64,000 nucleotides of DNA from Corynebacterium canis (GCF_030408595.1 NZ_CP047080.1:1757247-1821246); one strand, 5' to 3'. Positions 38,089 to 47,371 are shown, counted from the first letter of the stretch. A program made the numbers and translations. The notes: generated by a model not told the origin, from the letters alone.

Positions 38089-38939
38089 GGTGCCCTCCAT
38101 ACCGGCTGCAGCACGTGCCAGTCCTGCGGATACGCCCCGATCCCCTTTTCAAATTCGTGTGCGATTCGCTGGACGGTTGGCGCGAGTTCATCCACCGGGA
38201 TTTCCGGGGAGACACGCATGCCCCAGCCAGCTTCCGTGAAATGGACATGTGCGGCGTGCAGGCAGGCGCCGGTCTGCAAGGCCAAGGCCGCCGCGCCCGC
38301 TGGCATGGTGGTGGGGGCGCCGAAGAATTCCACCGGCACGCCTTTGCCCTTCAGGTCGCGATCCCCCATAAGCGCCACGATGCCGCCCTGCTCCAGCACC
38401 CCGCGCAGCTGGTCGAATGGGCGCTCGGTGCCGCCCCGATCCGGGATCACACGGAACCCCAGGGACTCGCGGAATTGCACAAATTCTCGAAACAACTCCT
38501 CGGGCTTGAGGCGTTCCACCACCGTGGCGAAACCGCCGTGATCGTGCGCCAACCACGCGCCCGCCATTTCCCAATTTCCGGAATGCGGGAGCGTAAGGAT
38601 CACCCCGCGGCCGCTGGCCACCGAACGTTCCAAATGCTCTCGGCCCCGCACCGAATCGCGCAATTGTGCGAATAGATCATCGGACACGAGGGCGGACAGC
38701 CGGAAGGTCTCCAACCAATACCTGGCATAGGATCGCATCGCGTCCCGAACCAGTCGATTGGTCACCCGTTCCGGCCCCACCACGTGGCCGAGATTGGCCC
38801 GCAATTGCGGCATGCCGCGCCCCCATCGCGAGGCGAAATCCGCACCGAATTTGAACACGCTTGCTACCAACGGTTCGGGCAGGAAACGCACCAACCGCCA
38901 CCCCAGGCGATACCCCAGCAGGGTCAAACGGGCCCTCAT
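38085..38939 (-). CDS. Phosphatidylinositol mannoside acyltransferase
   Basis: A 284-residue acyltransferase of the lipid A lauroyl/myristoyl type, which in mycobacteria acylates PIM at the mannose added by PimA. The catalytic HX4E motif is in TLPHSGNWEMAGAW, followed by VVERLKPEELFREFVQFRESLG and RDLKGKGVPVEFFG. The start at 38939 overlaps the pgsA stop (ATGA) and gives the usual length; a longer frame adds 39 residues from pgsA. Corresponds by position to Rv2611c. Confidence 0.93.
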   Translation of the reverse strand: MRARLTLLGYRLGWRLVRFLPEPLVASVFKFGADFASRWGRGMPQLRANLGHVVGPERVTNRLVRDAMRSYARYWLETFRLSALVSDDLFAQLRDSVRGREHLERSVASGRGVILTLPHSGNWEMAGAWLAHDHGGFATVVERLKPEELFREFVQFRESLGFRVIPDRGGTERPFDQLRGVLEQGGIVALMGDRDLKGKGVPVEFFGAPTTMPAGAAALALQTGACLHAAHVHFTEAGWGMRVSPEIPVDELAPTVQRIAHEFEKGIGAYPQDWHVLQPVWRAP

Positions 38940-39586
38940 GGCATCGCCTCTTTCGAACCCGCTGGCGGCTCGGCAGGCGCCGAGGCGTGCGGGGACTTGG
39001 ACGCCTGAATCAAGCGCTGCACCACCGTGAACACGGAACCAAACGCCAGCAGCCAAATGGCAATATCAATGGCCAGCGGGACGCCAAGGCCCGTCAATCC
39101 GATGCCGCCCAACCCCAGCAATAACCGTTCGGGGCGTTCGATCAGCCCGCCAACCATGGTAAAACCGCTGGCCTCGCCCCTGGCCTTCACATATGAAATG
39201 ACCTGGGACGCGACGAGGACAACGAAGGAAGCGACGACGGTGGCGGTCGGGGCGTCGTAACGAAAAATCAGCCACCACGTGATGGCGGAAAACAGGGCGC
39301 CATCGGTGATGCGGTCACACGTGGCGTCGAGAGTCGCGCCGAACTTGGTGCCGCCGCCGCTCATACGTGCCATCGTGCCGTCGATCATATCCATGGCGGC
39401 AAACAATCCGGACAATACAGCGGCCCACACAAGGTGCCCGCTAGGAATCAAACACACGGCCAAAGCGATCGTAATCACGGCGGACACCACGGTAACCACA
39501 TTGGGTGCCACTCCCAACGCAAGCAGCGCCTTAGCCACAGGCTCCACCACAACGGCCGCCGGACGACGGCCGTGCACACTCAGCAT
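38936..39586 (-). CDS. pgsA: Phosphatidylinositol phosphate synthase (CDP-alcohol phosphatidyltransferase)
   Basis: Makes phosphatidylinositol phosphate from CDP-diacylglycerol, the precursor for PIM lipids. 216 residues with about six membrane segments. The CDP-alcohol motif is complete: D-M-I-D-G-T-M-A-R, eight residues, G-A-T-L-D, then D in ATCDR. The start at 39586 (MLSVHGRRPA) has GGGAAGG upstream. Gene position next to PIM genes argues for inositol phosphate rather than glycerol phosphate as acceptor. Confidence 0.94.
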   Translation of the reverse strand: MLSVHGRRPAAVVVEPVAKALLALGVAPNVVTVVSAVITIALAVCLIPSGHLVWAAVLSGLFAAMDMIDGTMARMSGGGTKFGATLDATCDRITDGALFSAITWWLIFRYDAPTATVVASFVVLVASQVISYVKARGEASGFTMVGGLIERPERLLLGLGGIGLTGLGVPLAIDIAIWLLAFGSVFTVVQRLIQASKSPHASAPAEPPAGSKEAMP

Positions 39587-39637
39587 TGCGCTACCTTCCC
39601 TCGCCGCAGCTCGAAAACCTTGGCGCATCTTATCGGA

Positions 39638-40234
39638 CTACAACGTGACGGAACCAGGGGCATCCTCAAGCTCGGACCAGGCCCGCGCCAGAAGTGCGCG
39701 CGTTTCACGCAGCACCTGCGGGAGGACCTTCACGCCGTCGATAATCGTCATGAAATTCGCGTCGCCGCTCCACCGCGGAACCACATGCATGTGCAAATGA
39801 TCGCCCACAGAGCCGCCCGACGAACGCCCCAGGTTAAAACCAAGATTAATGGCATGTGGACGCGACACCTGCTTCAACGCGCGGATCGCCGTCTGACCAA
39901 ACAACATCAGCTCCGTCATCTCCGGCGGCGTCAAATGCTCAAACTCCGCGACCTTGCGGAACGGAACCACCAGCATATGGCCGGAATTATAAGGGAACAA
40001 ATTCAGCACACAGTACACGAGCTCGCCGCGGGCCACGATCAGGCCCTCCTCATCGCTCATGCGCGGCACCTCAAGGAACGGGTCCCGGAACCTGCCCTCA
40101 TCCTCATTCGCGCCTTGGGCAATATAGTGCATCCGGTACGGTGCCCACAGGCGTTCGAGGCGGTCCGGGGTTCCCAAACCCTGATCCACAAAACTATCGT
40201 CGTGCTGCAACAGATTCCTCACTCGGTTGGTCAT
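39638..40234 (-). CDS. HIT family nucleotide hydrolase/Ap4A phosphorylase-like protein
   Basis: A 198-residue histidine triad protein. The active motif HLHMHVVP follows SVGDH; the N-terminal part [20 protein letters not shown] resembles mycobacterial Rv2613c, an Ap4A phosphorylase located at the same place between thrS and pgsA. It starts 41 bp inside the 3' end of thrS, so expression is coupled. Confidence 0.92.
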   Translation of the reverse strand: MTNRVRNLLQHDDSFVDQGLGTPDRLERLWAPYRMHYIAQGANEDEGRFRDPFLEVPRMSDEEGLIVARGELVYCVLNLFPYNSGHMLVVPFRKVAEFEHLTPPEMTELMLFGQTAIRALKQVSRPHAINLGFNLGRSSGGSVGDHLHMHVVPRWSGDANFMTIIDGVKVLPQVLRETRALLARAWSELEDAPGSVTL

Positions 40235-42248
40235 TGATGCGCTGGCGAACCCACTGTTCGATCAGCTCAACGGCCTCCGCAACGGGAACACCATTGACCT
40301 GCGAGCCGTCGAGGAACCGGAAGCTAACCGCCCCGGCCGCGACGTCGCGAGCTCCCGCCAACAGCATAAACGGAACCTTGCCCGTAGTGTGATTGCGGAT
40401 CTTCTTCTGCATGCGATCGTCCGAAGTATCCACCTCGGCGCGGATCCCACGCTCCCGCAGCTTGGCGCACACATCTTCGAGATGAGGGACGAAATCATCC
40501 GCCACCGGAATACCCACCACCTGGTGCGGAGCGAGCCACGCCGGGAACGCGCCCGCATAATGCTCAAGCAACACACCGAAAAAACGTTCAATCGAGCCGA
40601 ACAGGGCGCGGTGAATCATGATCGGGCGCTTCTTCGTGCCATCCGAAGCCGTGTACTCCAAATTGAAACGCTCCGGCAGGTTGAAATCCAATTGCACCGT
40701 GGACATCTGCCACGTGCGGCCGATCGCATCGCGCGCCTGGACGGAAATCTTCGGGCCGTAAAACGCGGCGCCACCCGGGTCCGGCACGAGATCAAGGCCG
40801 GACCTATCGGCCACACGCTGCAGAATCTCCGTGGACTTTTCCCAGATTTCATCCGAGCCCACAAACTTCTTGGGGTCCTTGGTGGAAAGCTCCAGGTAGA
40901 AATCGTCCAAGCCGTAATCGCGCAGCAGGGAAATAATAAAATCGATGACCGTGGACAGCTCTTGTTCCAGCTGGTCCTCGGTGCAATAAATGTGCGCATC
41001 GTCTTGGGTAAAGCCGCGGGCGCGGGTCAGGCCGTGAATCACGCCGGACTTTTCATAGCGGTACACCGTGCCGAATTCAAACAACCGCAGCGGCAATTCG
41101 CGGTAGGAACGGCCGCGCGACGCGAAAATCAGGTTATGCATCGGGCAATTCATCGGCTTGGCGTAATAATCCTGAGCCTGCTTTGTCACATTGCCATCCG
41201 CATCCGTTTCCCCGTCCAATTGCATCGGGGGGAACATGCCATCCGCATAGAAATCCAAATGGCCGGACTTTGCAAACAAATCGCCTTTAGTGATGTGCGG
41301 GGTATTCACAAAGGAATAACCCGAGGCGATATGGCGGCGCCGAGAATGCTCCTCCATCTCCAGGCGCACGATGCCACCGTCCGGGTGGAACACGGGGAAA
41401 CCGGAGCCGATCTCATCGGGGAAGCTAAACAGATCAAGCTCGGCGCCGAGGCGACGGTGATCGCGGCGCTCCGCCTCCGCCAACATCGTCTGATATTCAT
41501 CAAGCGCTTCCTTCGACTCCCACGCCGTGCCATAGATGCGCTGCAGCCCGGCATTTGCCTGATCGCCGCGCCAATATGCGGCCGAAGAACGCGTAAGCGC
41601 AAACGCCGGAATATACCGAGTGGTGGGCACGTGCGGCCCGCGGCACAAGTCATACCATTCGACGTCGCCCGAACGCGGGTTCACGTTGTAATACCCGGTG
41701 AGCTCGCCAGCGCCAACCTCGGTGGCCTCCTCCGAATTCGGATCTACATTGCCCTTATCCTCGATCAGCTCCAGCTTGTACGGCTCGGCGGCGAGGGCCT
41801 CGCGGGCCTCCTCCAAAGACCCGTACACGCGGCGCTCAAACTTTTGACCCGACTTGATGATCTTTTTCATGCGCTTTTCAATGCGCTTCAGGTCCTCCGG
41901 CGTGAACGGTTCCGCGACGTCGAAATCATAGTAAAAACCATTCTCAATGGCGGGACCAATACCCAACTTCGTGCCGGGAAACTCAGCCTGCACCGCCTGC
42001 GCAAGCACGTGTGTAGTGGAGTGGCGAATAACGCTACGCCCCTCCTCCGAATTAGCCGGGACTGGAACAAATTCCGCATCCTCAGCGGGCACAAAGCTCA
42101 AGTCCTTCAGCTGCCCCTCAGCATCCCGCACGCACACAATCGCCTCTGGGCCCTTGTTGGGCAATTCCAACTCCCGCATCGCGGTGCCAACCGGCACCCC
42201 GGCGGGAACCCGGAATCCAGCATGCTGGGGATTATCACAAGTACACAC
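40194..42248 (-). CDS. thrS: Threonyl-tRNA synthetase
   Basis: Class II synthetase charging tRNA-Thr; 684 residues. The N-terminal TGS region follows a Cys-rich start ([11 protein letters not shown]). The editing domain is seen in [21 protein letters not shown]. The catalytic core has [15 protein letters not shown] with the zinc-binding cysteine, [15 protein letters not shown] (motif 2) and [17 protein letters not shown]. The C-terminal anticodon domain starts near [14 protein letters not shown]. First gene of the long PIM gene block. Confidence 0.98.
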   Translation of the reverse strand: MCTCDNPQHAGFRVPAGVPVGTAMRELELPNKGPEAIVCVRDAEGQLKDLSFVPAEDAEFVPVPANSEEGRSVIRHSTTHVLAQAVQAEFPGTKLGIGPAIENGFYYDFDVAEPFTPEDLKRIEKRMKKIIKSGQKFERRVYGSLEEAREALAAEPYKLELIEDKGNVDPNSEEATEVGAGELTGYYNVNPRSGDVEWYDLCRGPHVPTTRYIPAFALTRSSAAYWRGDQANAGLQRIYGTAWESKEALDEYQTMLAEAERRDHRRLGAELDLFSFPDEIGSGFPVFHPDGGIVRLEMEEHSRRRHIASGYSFVNTPHITKGDLFAKSGHLDFYADGMFPPMQLDGETDADGNVTKQAQDYYAKPMNCPMHNLIFASRGRSYRELPLRLFEFGTVYRYEKSGVIHGLTRARGFTQDDAHIYCTEDQLEQELSTVIDFIISLLRDYGLDDFYLELSTKDPKKFVGSDEIWEKSTEILQRVADRSGLDLVPDPGGAAFYGPKISVQARDAIGRTWQMSTVQLDFNLPERFNLEYTASDGTKKRPIMIHRALFGSIERFFGVLLEHYAGAFPAWLAPHQVVGIPVADDFVPHLEDVCAKLRERGIRAEVDTSDDRMQKKIRNHTTGKVPFMLLAGARDVAAGAVSFRFLDGSQVNGVPVAEAVELIEQWVRQRINDQPSEESVAARR

Positions 42249-42321
42249 GTAACGCGCTCCTTTTGCGCTCAGGCGGGAGGCGACATACCTGGCCGTCCCC
42301 GCAATCGATCACACAATCCGG

Positions 42322-42351
42322 ATAATAAAAACCTTGCGCTACCCCACGCAA
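42322..42351 (-). promoter_or_regulatory. Candidate promoter of thrS and the PIM gene block
   Basis: On the minus strand TTGCGT (42351-42346), an 18-bp spacer and TATTAT (42327-42322) lie 74 bp upstream of the thrS start. Confidence 0.45.
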
Positions 42352-42355
42352 AATG

Positions 42356-42399
42356 AAAAAGGGGCAGCCAACCGAAATGCCTGCCGGTCATACTACCCC
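42356..42399 (-). terminator. Terminator between repeat array and thrS
   Basis: On the minus strand GGGGTAG pairs with CTGCCCC (one wobble), with a smaller inner hairpin, and runs into TTTTTC. It sits upstream of the thrS promoter, so it probably stops transcription arriving from the repeat array; an attenuator is possible if transcription starts further upstream. Confidence 0.5.
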
Positions 42400-42524
42400 T
42401 CACGGTTTCACCCCGAACACTCCGGCTCCCCGAAACTTGGCGCGGCTACCGGCGAGGCAATCAGTGGTAGTTGGAGGGTAATTCCTAGATTTTGTGTTGA
42501 AAACTCGGCGGCGTCACATCTGCC

Positions 42525-43279
42525 TCAGGCAGATCTAACGCGGCCGTTTTGCGTTCCTGCGGAAACACCACTGGGCGGCGGCCGGCGTGTCGAATCTGCC
42601 TGAGCGTGGAAAACCAATGGCCGATTTCGGCCCCTAAGCCACCTCAGTGACAAGGTTGTGCGCCACCGCCTAGGTCGCCGATGGGTTGTGTGCAACCGCT
42701 GACCTGGGCTCGTCTTTCTATTCTTCATTCGGGGCCCCAACGAAGTTCCGGACGAATCTGGGCCAAAAACGCCGTGTACGCCGCAGCTCGTCTTTCCATT
42801 CTTCGTTGGCCACCCCAATGAAGAAATTCCGGACGATCGCAGGTCAACGCTTGTTCACAACCTATCAGGGCAAGCTGTTGGCAAGGCCGTTCCACACATG
42901 CAAGGTCGAATCTTCCCGCACCATCGGCCCCGCCACATCTGCCTCAGGCAGATCTAACGCGGCGGGTTCGGCCTCCTGCGGAAACACCGCCGCGCGGCGG
43001 TCGGTGTGTCGAATCTGCCTGAGCGCGGAAACCCATTGGCCGATTTCGACCCCAGGTCAACCCAGCGGCAATAGGTTGTGCACCACCACCTAGGTCGCCG
43101 ATGGGTAGCGCGCAACCGCTGACCTGGGCTCGTCTTTCTATTCTTCATTCGGGGACCTTACGAAGAAATTCCGGACGAATCTGGGCCAAAAACGCCGCAG
43201 CGCGTCTTTCCATTCTTCGTTGACCACCCCAATGAAGAAATTCCGGACGATCGCAGGTCAACGCTCGCGCGCAACCTAT
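42525..43279. repeat. Composite repeat array (79 - 77 - 185 - 78 - 79 - 78 - 179 bp)
   Basis: 79-bp units at 42525-42603 and 42944-43022; larger units at 42681-42865 (185 bp, a 6-bp insertion) and 43101-43279 (179 bp). Linkers are 77-78 bp and conserved between copies. The 179-bp units start near ATGGGTTGTGTGCAACCG, end near AACCTAT, and hold two similar halves each with GAAATTCCGGACGA. No gene is present; weak frames on both strands are repeat by-products. Confidence 0.88.
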
Positions 43280-43416
43280 CCGGAGCTGCACACAACCTAC
43301 CGGCAACCAATGGCTGGCGGAGCTTCCCTGGCACAAGGCACCCAGACGATGAGGCTAGAACTTTCGCGAAATAAACCCGTCGCCTAGTCCTGATTCACAC
43401 GACCATGACCTGTACG

Positions 43417-43470
43417 GCGGCCCCACTAGGCCGCACCATTCAAGCGGCCCCGCTAGGCCGCACCATTCAA
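43417..43470. repeat. Two 27-bp tandem palindromic repeats at a gene end
   Basis: Two copies (43417-43443, 43444-43470) of a unit with GCGGCC, six bases, GGCCGC and then ACCATTCAA, plus a partial third copy. The stop codon of the membrane protein gene (43467-43469) lies in the second copy, and the hairpins may act as its terminator or 3' stabiliser. Confidence 0.75.
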
Positions 43471-43913
43471 GCGGCCCTAGGACGCATTAACACCGCCGCG
43501 AGCAACGCCACAACGGCTGGAATGTAGTACATGCCGATAGTGAACGAGGAAATCAAGGCAAATGAAACCAACAAGATAGCGGCAAGGATTGAGGTCGGGT
43601 GCCAATAACGCCCACGTGCGGCGAGCGGGAGCGAGGCAAACAGCACCGGTATGGCGACGATCAGCAGGGTAACTAACCCCTCCACAGTCAGCACGGTTGC
43701 GGCGGTAACTACGCGATCTCCGTAAGAGTTCGTCTCCACTACAGCATAGGAAGGCACAAACAGGATCGCGATGGAAGCCCCGAGCGCCAACACTGCACCG
43801 ACTGCCTGCACGAGGCGTTTGCGGGAAAAATACCGCTGAACTGTGGAAACACCATTCCATCCGGGGCCACCATCCGCGAACCTGCGCGGTGCGTTTTCGG
43901 GCAGCGATTCCAT
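43467..43913 (-). CDS. Membrane protein of unknown function behind a DtxR-like box
   Basis: A 148-residue protein with about four hydrophobic segments (LVQAVGAVLALGASIAILFV, VLTVEGLVTLLIVAIPVLFA, SILAAILLVSFALISSFTIG, YYIPAVVALLAAVLM) after a 35-residue cytoplasmic start. No family recognised. ATG at 43913 is chosen because GAGGTGAG lies 5 bases upstream; a GTG 9 bases earlier is weaker. A DtxR-like operator 85 bp upstream suggests iron control. The 3' end runs into 27-bp palindromic repeats. Confidence 0.75.
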   Translation of the reverse strand: MESLPENAPRRFADGGPGWNGVSTVQRYFSRKRLVQAVGAVLALGASIAILFVPSYAVVETNSYGDRVVTAATVLTVEGLVTLLIVAIPVLFASLPLAARGRYWHPTSILAAILLVSFALISSFTIGMYYIPAVVALLAAVLMRPRAA

Positions 43914-43997
43914 GTGCCTCACCTCAATTGATCCTTAGCGGGCACGGGATACACGGCACCGCATCAAGTCGAATACAGTTGTGAATGTAACACTACA

Positions 43998-44016
43998 CTA
44001 GGTAAGGCATACCTAC
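43998..44016. promoter_or_regulatory. DtxR-like iron box
   Basis: The 19-bp site CTAGGTAAGGCATACCTAC matches the DtxR consensus TTAGGTTAGGCTAACCTAA at 14 positions, including both AGG...CCT arms. It lies upstream of the membrane protein gene at 43467-43913 and well behind the end of the DyP gene, so it should control the former. Confidence 0.6.
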
Positions 44017-44050
44017 ATACCGTTCCGCCGAAAACCCGCCCCCGACCCCG

Positions 44051-44141
44051 CCCGTTCACGGCTCACAGCCCACCCCACAACCTGCCCCCCGTTCACGGCT
44101 CACAGCCCACCCCGACCCCCCGATCACGGCTCGCGGCACCC
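44051..44141. repeat. Short GC-rich tandem repeat
   Basis: CCCGTTCACGGCTCACAGCC occurs at 44051 and 44088 (37-bp period), followed by a diverged third copy with GATCACGGCTCGCGGC. It fills most of the gap after the DyP gene. Confidence 0.65.
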
Positions 44142-44172
44142 GCGCGGATCCCACCAAAACCCCCGCCACCGC

Positions 44173-45417
44173 TTACGCCTCGAAAAGCCCGGCTCCCCAG
44201 TATTTATCGCGCCCTTCGCCCACGCCTGGCGGGCAGTAGAACACGGCGGATCCGATGTGGATGATCCACTGGTTCAGGCGATCGGCCTCGTCCAAGCGCT
44301 CCTGAATCGGCACGAATTGCTTGAGCGGGTCTTTCTGGAAGCAGATAAACACCAACCCGGAATTCGAACTTACTTCCGAACCGGGGTCCGGCGGGAGGTC
44401 ATAGTTATAGGCCCGCCGCCGCAGCTTCTGGTTCGGCTCGTCCTCGGGCGGCGCGGAGCGTGCCATATGGCTGAGCGGGTCGATCATGGGCAGCCCGAGG
44501 TCATCAGATTTGTCAAAATCGGCGGCGGTAAACTCGTCGCCACCGGAGAGCGGCGCCCCGCTATCCAATTTGCGGCCGAATGCGATCTCCCGGGAGCCGC
44601 GATCCAGAATCTCCCAAGTATCCATGTTCATGCTGATCCTGCGCACCACCATGCAGGTGCCGCCGTGCGACCACTTGGGGCCTTCGTCGATCCACACGAT
44701 ATCGTCGTATTCCGTATCGGAATGCGGGTTAATCGTGCCGTCTTTCAGCCCGAAGAGATTGCGCGGCGTCTCCCCTTCTTCCAACCCGCCGGCGGCGTGG
44801 AGGAAGCCCTGCTGCAACCACTTCGTGGCGGCGTAGTCAATCCCGGAGCGGATCATGTGCCGGGTGGCGTGCGCCAAGGTCAGTGGGTCATCGCAGCACA
44901 GCTGTAATACGATGTCCGCCTCGCCCCACTCGTTTTGCAGTTCGTCGCGGGAGAATTTCGGCAGCGGCCCCAACCATGCGGGCCGCTTATCGGTTTTCCC
45001 AATGATGTCAAAGAGGCGCGCCCCGAACCCGCAGGTAATGGTGAGGTTGGCGGGCGTGATCACCATTTCCGGCTCTAGGTCGCCCAACGGGGTTTGCCCT
45101 TGGGTGAGCCGCTCGGCGTCTTCGGTCCATAACCGCAATAGGCGTTGCACGCCCGCCGCATCGATGCCGTTGCGCACGGTGAATGCCACGAGGTTGAGGT
45201 GCGCTTGGCCGGGCGTGGCGATCCCGGCCTGGTGGACACCCGTGAATTCATGTCTTTCGTTTCTTAGGTTTGCTGCTGGGGTGTCTTCCGATGCCGGCTG
45301 GGCTGCGGAGCCTGCGGCCGGGCCGGCGGCGAATACGCTCCCCGCCGCGGCGGTGGAAAGACCTGTGAGAAAACCTCGACGACTTACAGTGAATTTGGAC
45401 AGATCTTGCTGATCCAT
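44173..45417 (-). CDS. Tat-exported DyP-type heme peroxidase
   Basis: Dye-decolourising peroxidase (EfeB/DtpA type) of 414 residues. The twin-arginine signal SRRGFLTGLSTAAAG (12-26) directs folded export. The DyP GxxDG motif, carrying the catalytic aspartate, is in LFGLKDGTINPHSD; the likely heme ligand is in LSHMARSAPPED. It is third in an operon after CopC and PCuAC genes, 31 bp after the latter. In Streptomyces lividans such a peroxidase works with periplasmic copper chaperones, which suggests a similar partnership. Confidence 0.93.
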   Translation of the reverse strand: MDQQDLSKFTVSRRGFLTGLSTAAAGSVFAAGPAAGSAAQPASEDTPAANLRNERHEFTGVHQAGIATPGQAHLNLVAFTVRNGIDAAGVQRLLRLWTEDAERLTQGQTPLGDLEPEMVITPANLTITCGFGARLFDIIGKTDKRPAWLGPLPKFSRDELQNEWGEADIVLQLCCDDPLTLAHATRHMIRSGIDYAATKWLQQGFLHAAGGLEEGETPRNLFGLKDGTINPHSDTEYDDIVWIDEGPKWSHGGTCMVVRRISMNMDTWEILDRGSREIAFGRKLDSGAPLSGGDEFTAADFDKSDDLGLPMIDPLSHMARSAPPEDEPNQKLRRRAYNYDLPPDPGSEVSSNSGLVFICFQKDPLKQFVPIQERLDEADRLNQWIIHIGSAVFYCPPGVGEGRDKYWGAGLFEA

Positions 45418-45448
45418 GTGAACACGGGGTCCTTACGTATCTGTGTTA

Positions 45449-46087
45449 CTAATGGTTGTGACCGTCGTGGGAATTCGACTCGGAATGCTCCATATGGTCC
45501 ATGCCACTGTTGCCCTGCACGCTACCGTCGCTGCCGTAGTCCTCTTCCCCAGAACCAATGGTACGCACCGGAAGGTCCTTGATCGTAACTTCCTCACCAT
45601 CGGCGGTCTTGAGCATCAGGTCCACGGTATCCCCGGCCTCGATCGCATCGGCGATATCCATGAGCATCAGGTGATCCCCACCGGGCTTAAGCTCGTACGT
45701 GCCGCCCGCCGGGATCACAATGCCGCCTTCCTTCATGCGCATGGTGCCGTCCACGGTTTCGTGGATTTCGTATTTGCCCACCCCAGACAACGAGGAGCTA
45801 AACGATTCCACGGTAATGTCCTTGTCCCCATTGTTTGCCAGGGTGCCAAATATCGCGGTCATCGGCTTGTCCGCGGGCTTGGCCTTGACAAAGCCGTCGC
45901 GGAGTTCCACCTGCGCGTCCGAGGCCATCGCCGCGGACGAGCTGGATTCCATTGCGGAGGTCGCGGAGCTCATCGCCGAAGAAGCGCTCGTGGCCTGGTC
46001 TTCGGCGGAGTTCGTGCATCCGGCTAGGGCTAGCGCTGCTGCGGCAACGACGGTAATACCTACACGGGATACGTGGCGAGAAGTCAT
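45449..46087 (-). CDS. PCu(A)C-type copper chaperone lipoprotein
   Basis: A 212-residue lipoprotein (lipobox LAGC, C24) that carries Cu(I) outside the membrane. After a Ser/Ala/Met-rich linker comes a cupredoxin-like domain with H in YEIHETVDGTMRM, then GGDHLMLMDI: the spaced His, Met and H-x-M set of PCu(A)C proteins. The last 20 residues are His-rich (MDHMEHSESNSHDGHNH), an extra metal-binding tail. ATG at 46087 has AAAGTGAG upstream and is preferred to the GTG at 46099. Confidence 0.92.
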   Translation of the reverse strand: MTSRHVSRVGITVVAAAALALAGCTNSAEDQATSASSAMSSATSAMESSSSAAMASDAQVELRDGFVKAKPADKPMTAIFGTLANNGDKDITVESFSSSLSGVGKYEIHETVDGTMRMKEGGIVIPAGGTYELKPGGDHLMLMDIADAIEAGDTVDLMLKTADGEEVTIKDLPVRTIGSGEEDYGSDGSVQGNSGMDHMEHSESNSHDGHNH

Positions 46088-46095
46088 GTATACAC

Positions 46096-46608
46096 TCACT
46101 TTCGTTGGAAAAACACATAGGCCGCACCGGCGGCGATGATCACAAATAGCGCCCCACCGAGGTACCAGCCGAGCATGCTTGGCTCCGGCTCCTCGGGGGC
46201 GACGGCGGTGTCGGTAGTTTCTGACGGTTGTGTTGTCGCATCCCCCACGCTAAAGGTGGTTTTGCCGCGCGTCGCATGTCCATCCGAAGACGTAATCTGA
46301 AAGCCCACAATATAGTTTCCGGGCCCCGGCTGAATATCCTCCGGAATATCCACCGAAACGAACTGTTGATCCAATTCCGGCTCGGTGCGCAATAAAATTT
46401 CGGAGGTATCCGCATCGCTCACCGCAATGGTATTAAAGGTTTCCTGCGGAATCCCGGAAAACTCCAACGAGATTCGCCGCGGAAATTCGGCCACCGTGGA
46501 CCCGTCCGCGGGATCGGAGGAAATGACCACGTCGTGGGCCGAAGCTACGGGCACCGCACTCATGATCAGCGCGGCAGCACACAACGCCGCGATTTTTCCT
46601 AACGCCAC
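46096..46608 (-). CDS. CopC-like copper resistance protein
   Basis: A 170-residue exported protein with signal peptide ending VASA, so the mature protein begins HDVVISSDPADGSTV. A leading His plus the SSDGH motif near the end of the domain gives the Cu(II) site of single-site CopC proteins. A Thr/Pro/Glu linker and one C-terminal membrane segment (GWYLGGALFVIIAAGAAYVF) anchor it. The start is GTG at 46608, with GAAAGAGG upstream; longer frames overlap the tRNA region. Confidence 0.9.
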   Translation of the reverse strand: MALGKIAALCAAALIMSAVPVASAHDVVISSDPADGSTVAEFPRRISLEFSGIPQETFNTIAVSDADTSEILLRTEPELDQQFVSVDIPEDIQPGPGNYIVGFQITSSDGHATRGKTTFSVGDATTQPSETTDTAVAPEEPEPSMLGWYLGGALFVIIAAGAAYVFFQRK

Positions 46609-46865
46609 AAAAACCTCTTTCCACTGCAGCTGCGCTGGCACCCCAAGACGCAGGGTGACATCGACAACATTGAGTAGTCGTACACAACGGCGAAAAAGTT
46701 CCCGGGGTTGAAAAACCATACGCACCCCGGCAAAACATCGTCGACGCGCGGACTCCAGCCTACTCCCCAAACGATGGCCCCGGTACCACGCCGAAGCCGC
46801 GCGCGGGGGTTATGGTCGCGGCGTCGAAAAGCAAAAAAGCCCACCCTAAGGTGAGCTATAAACAG

Positions 46866-46937
46866 TGGTCCCAGCTGGGATTGAACCAGCGACCTTTCCG
46901 GTGTGAACGGAACGCTCTCCCACTGAGCTATGGGACC
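46866..46937 (-). tRNA. tRNA-Val (CAC)
   Basis: Cloverleaf on the minus strand: acceptor GGTCCCA/TGGGACC, D-arm GCTC...GAGC, anticodon arm TTCCG-TTCACAC-CGGAA with anticodon CAC, T-arm GCTGGTTCAATCCCAGC. No encoded CCA. Confidence 0.95.
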
Positions 46938-47113
46938 ATTTTGTGCTGAGAAGGAAGTTAACACACGCAGCGCCGCCAGGTCCAATCCGCAGGTCACGCC
47001 CCTCACCCCCACCCCGCTTATCGACGCCGCGCCCTGCCCGCTAGCGTCCGCGCCCACCGTCCGCGCCACTTACGGCGGCCGTCGATTCGGTAACTCGTGG
47101 CTGAGCTGGGCAT

Positions 47114-47142
47114 TTGGCATTTTCCCCGGCGGCGGCTAATGT
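47114..47142 (+). promoter_or_regulatory. Promoter of the tRNA cluster
   Basis: TTGGCA (47114-47119), a 17-bp spacer and TAATGT (47137-47142), 50 bp before the first tRNA. Confidence 0.65.
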
Positions 47143-47191
47143 TTTTCTCGCACAAGCACAGCGGGTTCCTTGCCGGCTGGGGTTGTGGAAA

Positions 47192-47264
47192 GCGGATGTA
47201 GCGCAGTTGGTAGCGCATCACCTTGCCAAGGTGAGGGTCGCGAGTTCGAGTCTCGTCATCCGCT
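47192..47264 (+). tRNA. tRNA-Gly (GCC), copy 1
   Basis: Acceptor GCGGATG/CATCCGC, anticodon arm CACCT-TGCCA-AGGTG with anticodon GCC, T-arm GCGAGTTCGAGTCTCGT. First of three identical copies. Confidence 0.95.
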
Positions 47265-47300
47265 CTGGTACACTTTGCGTACCTGAGGCGGTAACGCCAC

Positions 47301-47371
47301 GGTGGAATGGCCGAGTGGTGAGGCAACGGTCTGCAAAACCGTGCACACGGGTTCGATTCCCGTTTCCACCT
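47301..47371 (+). tRNA. tRNA-Cys (GCA)
   Basis: Acceptor GGTGGAA/TTCCACC, anticodon loop CTGCAAA with GCA, T-arm CGGGTTCGATTCCCG. Confidence 0.95.

Noticed and set aside
40227..42356. Very long plus-strand frame (709 codons) opposite thrS
   Set aside because: Antisense shadow of thrS; no family features and its residue pattern mirrors thrS codons.
42249..42400. T-box riboswitch before thrS
   Set aside because: A terminator hairpin is present, but I see no T-box antiterminator sequence or specifier stem, and the likely promoter is downstream of it.
42525..43279. CRISPR array suggested by regular spacing
   Set aside because: Linkers are conserved between copies and are as long as the units; no variable spacers and no cas genes.
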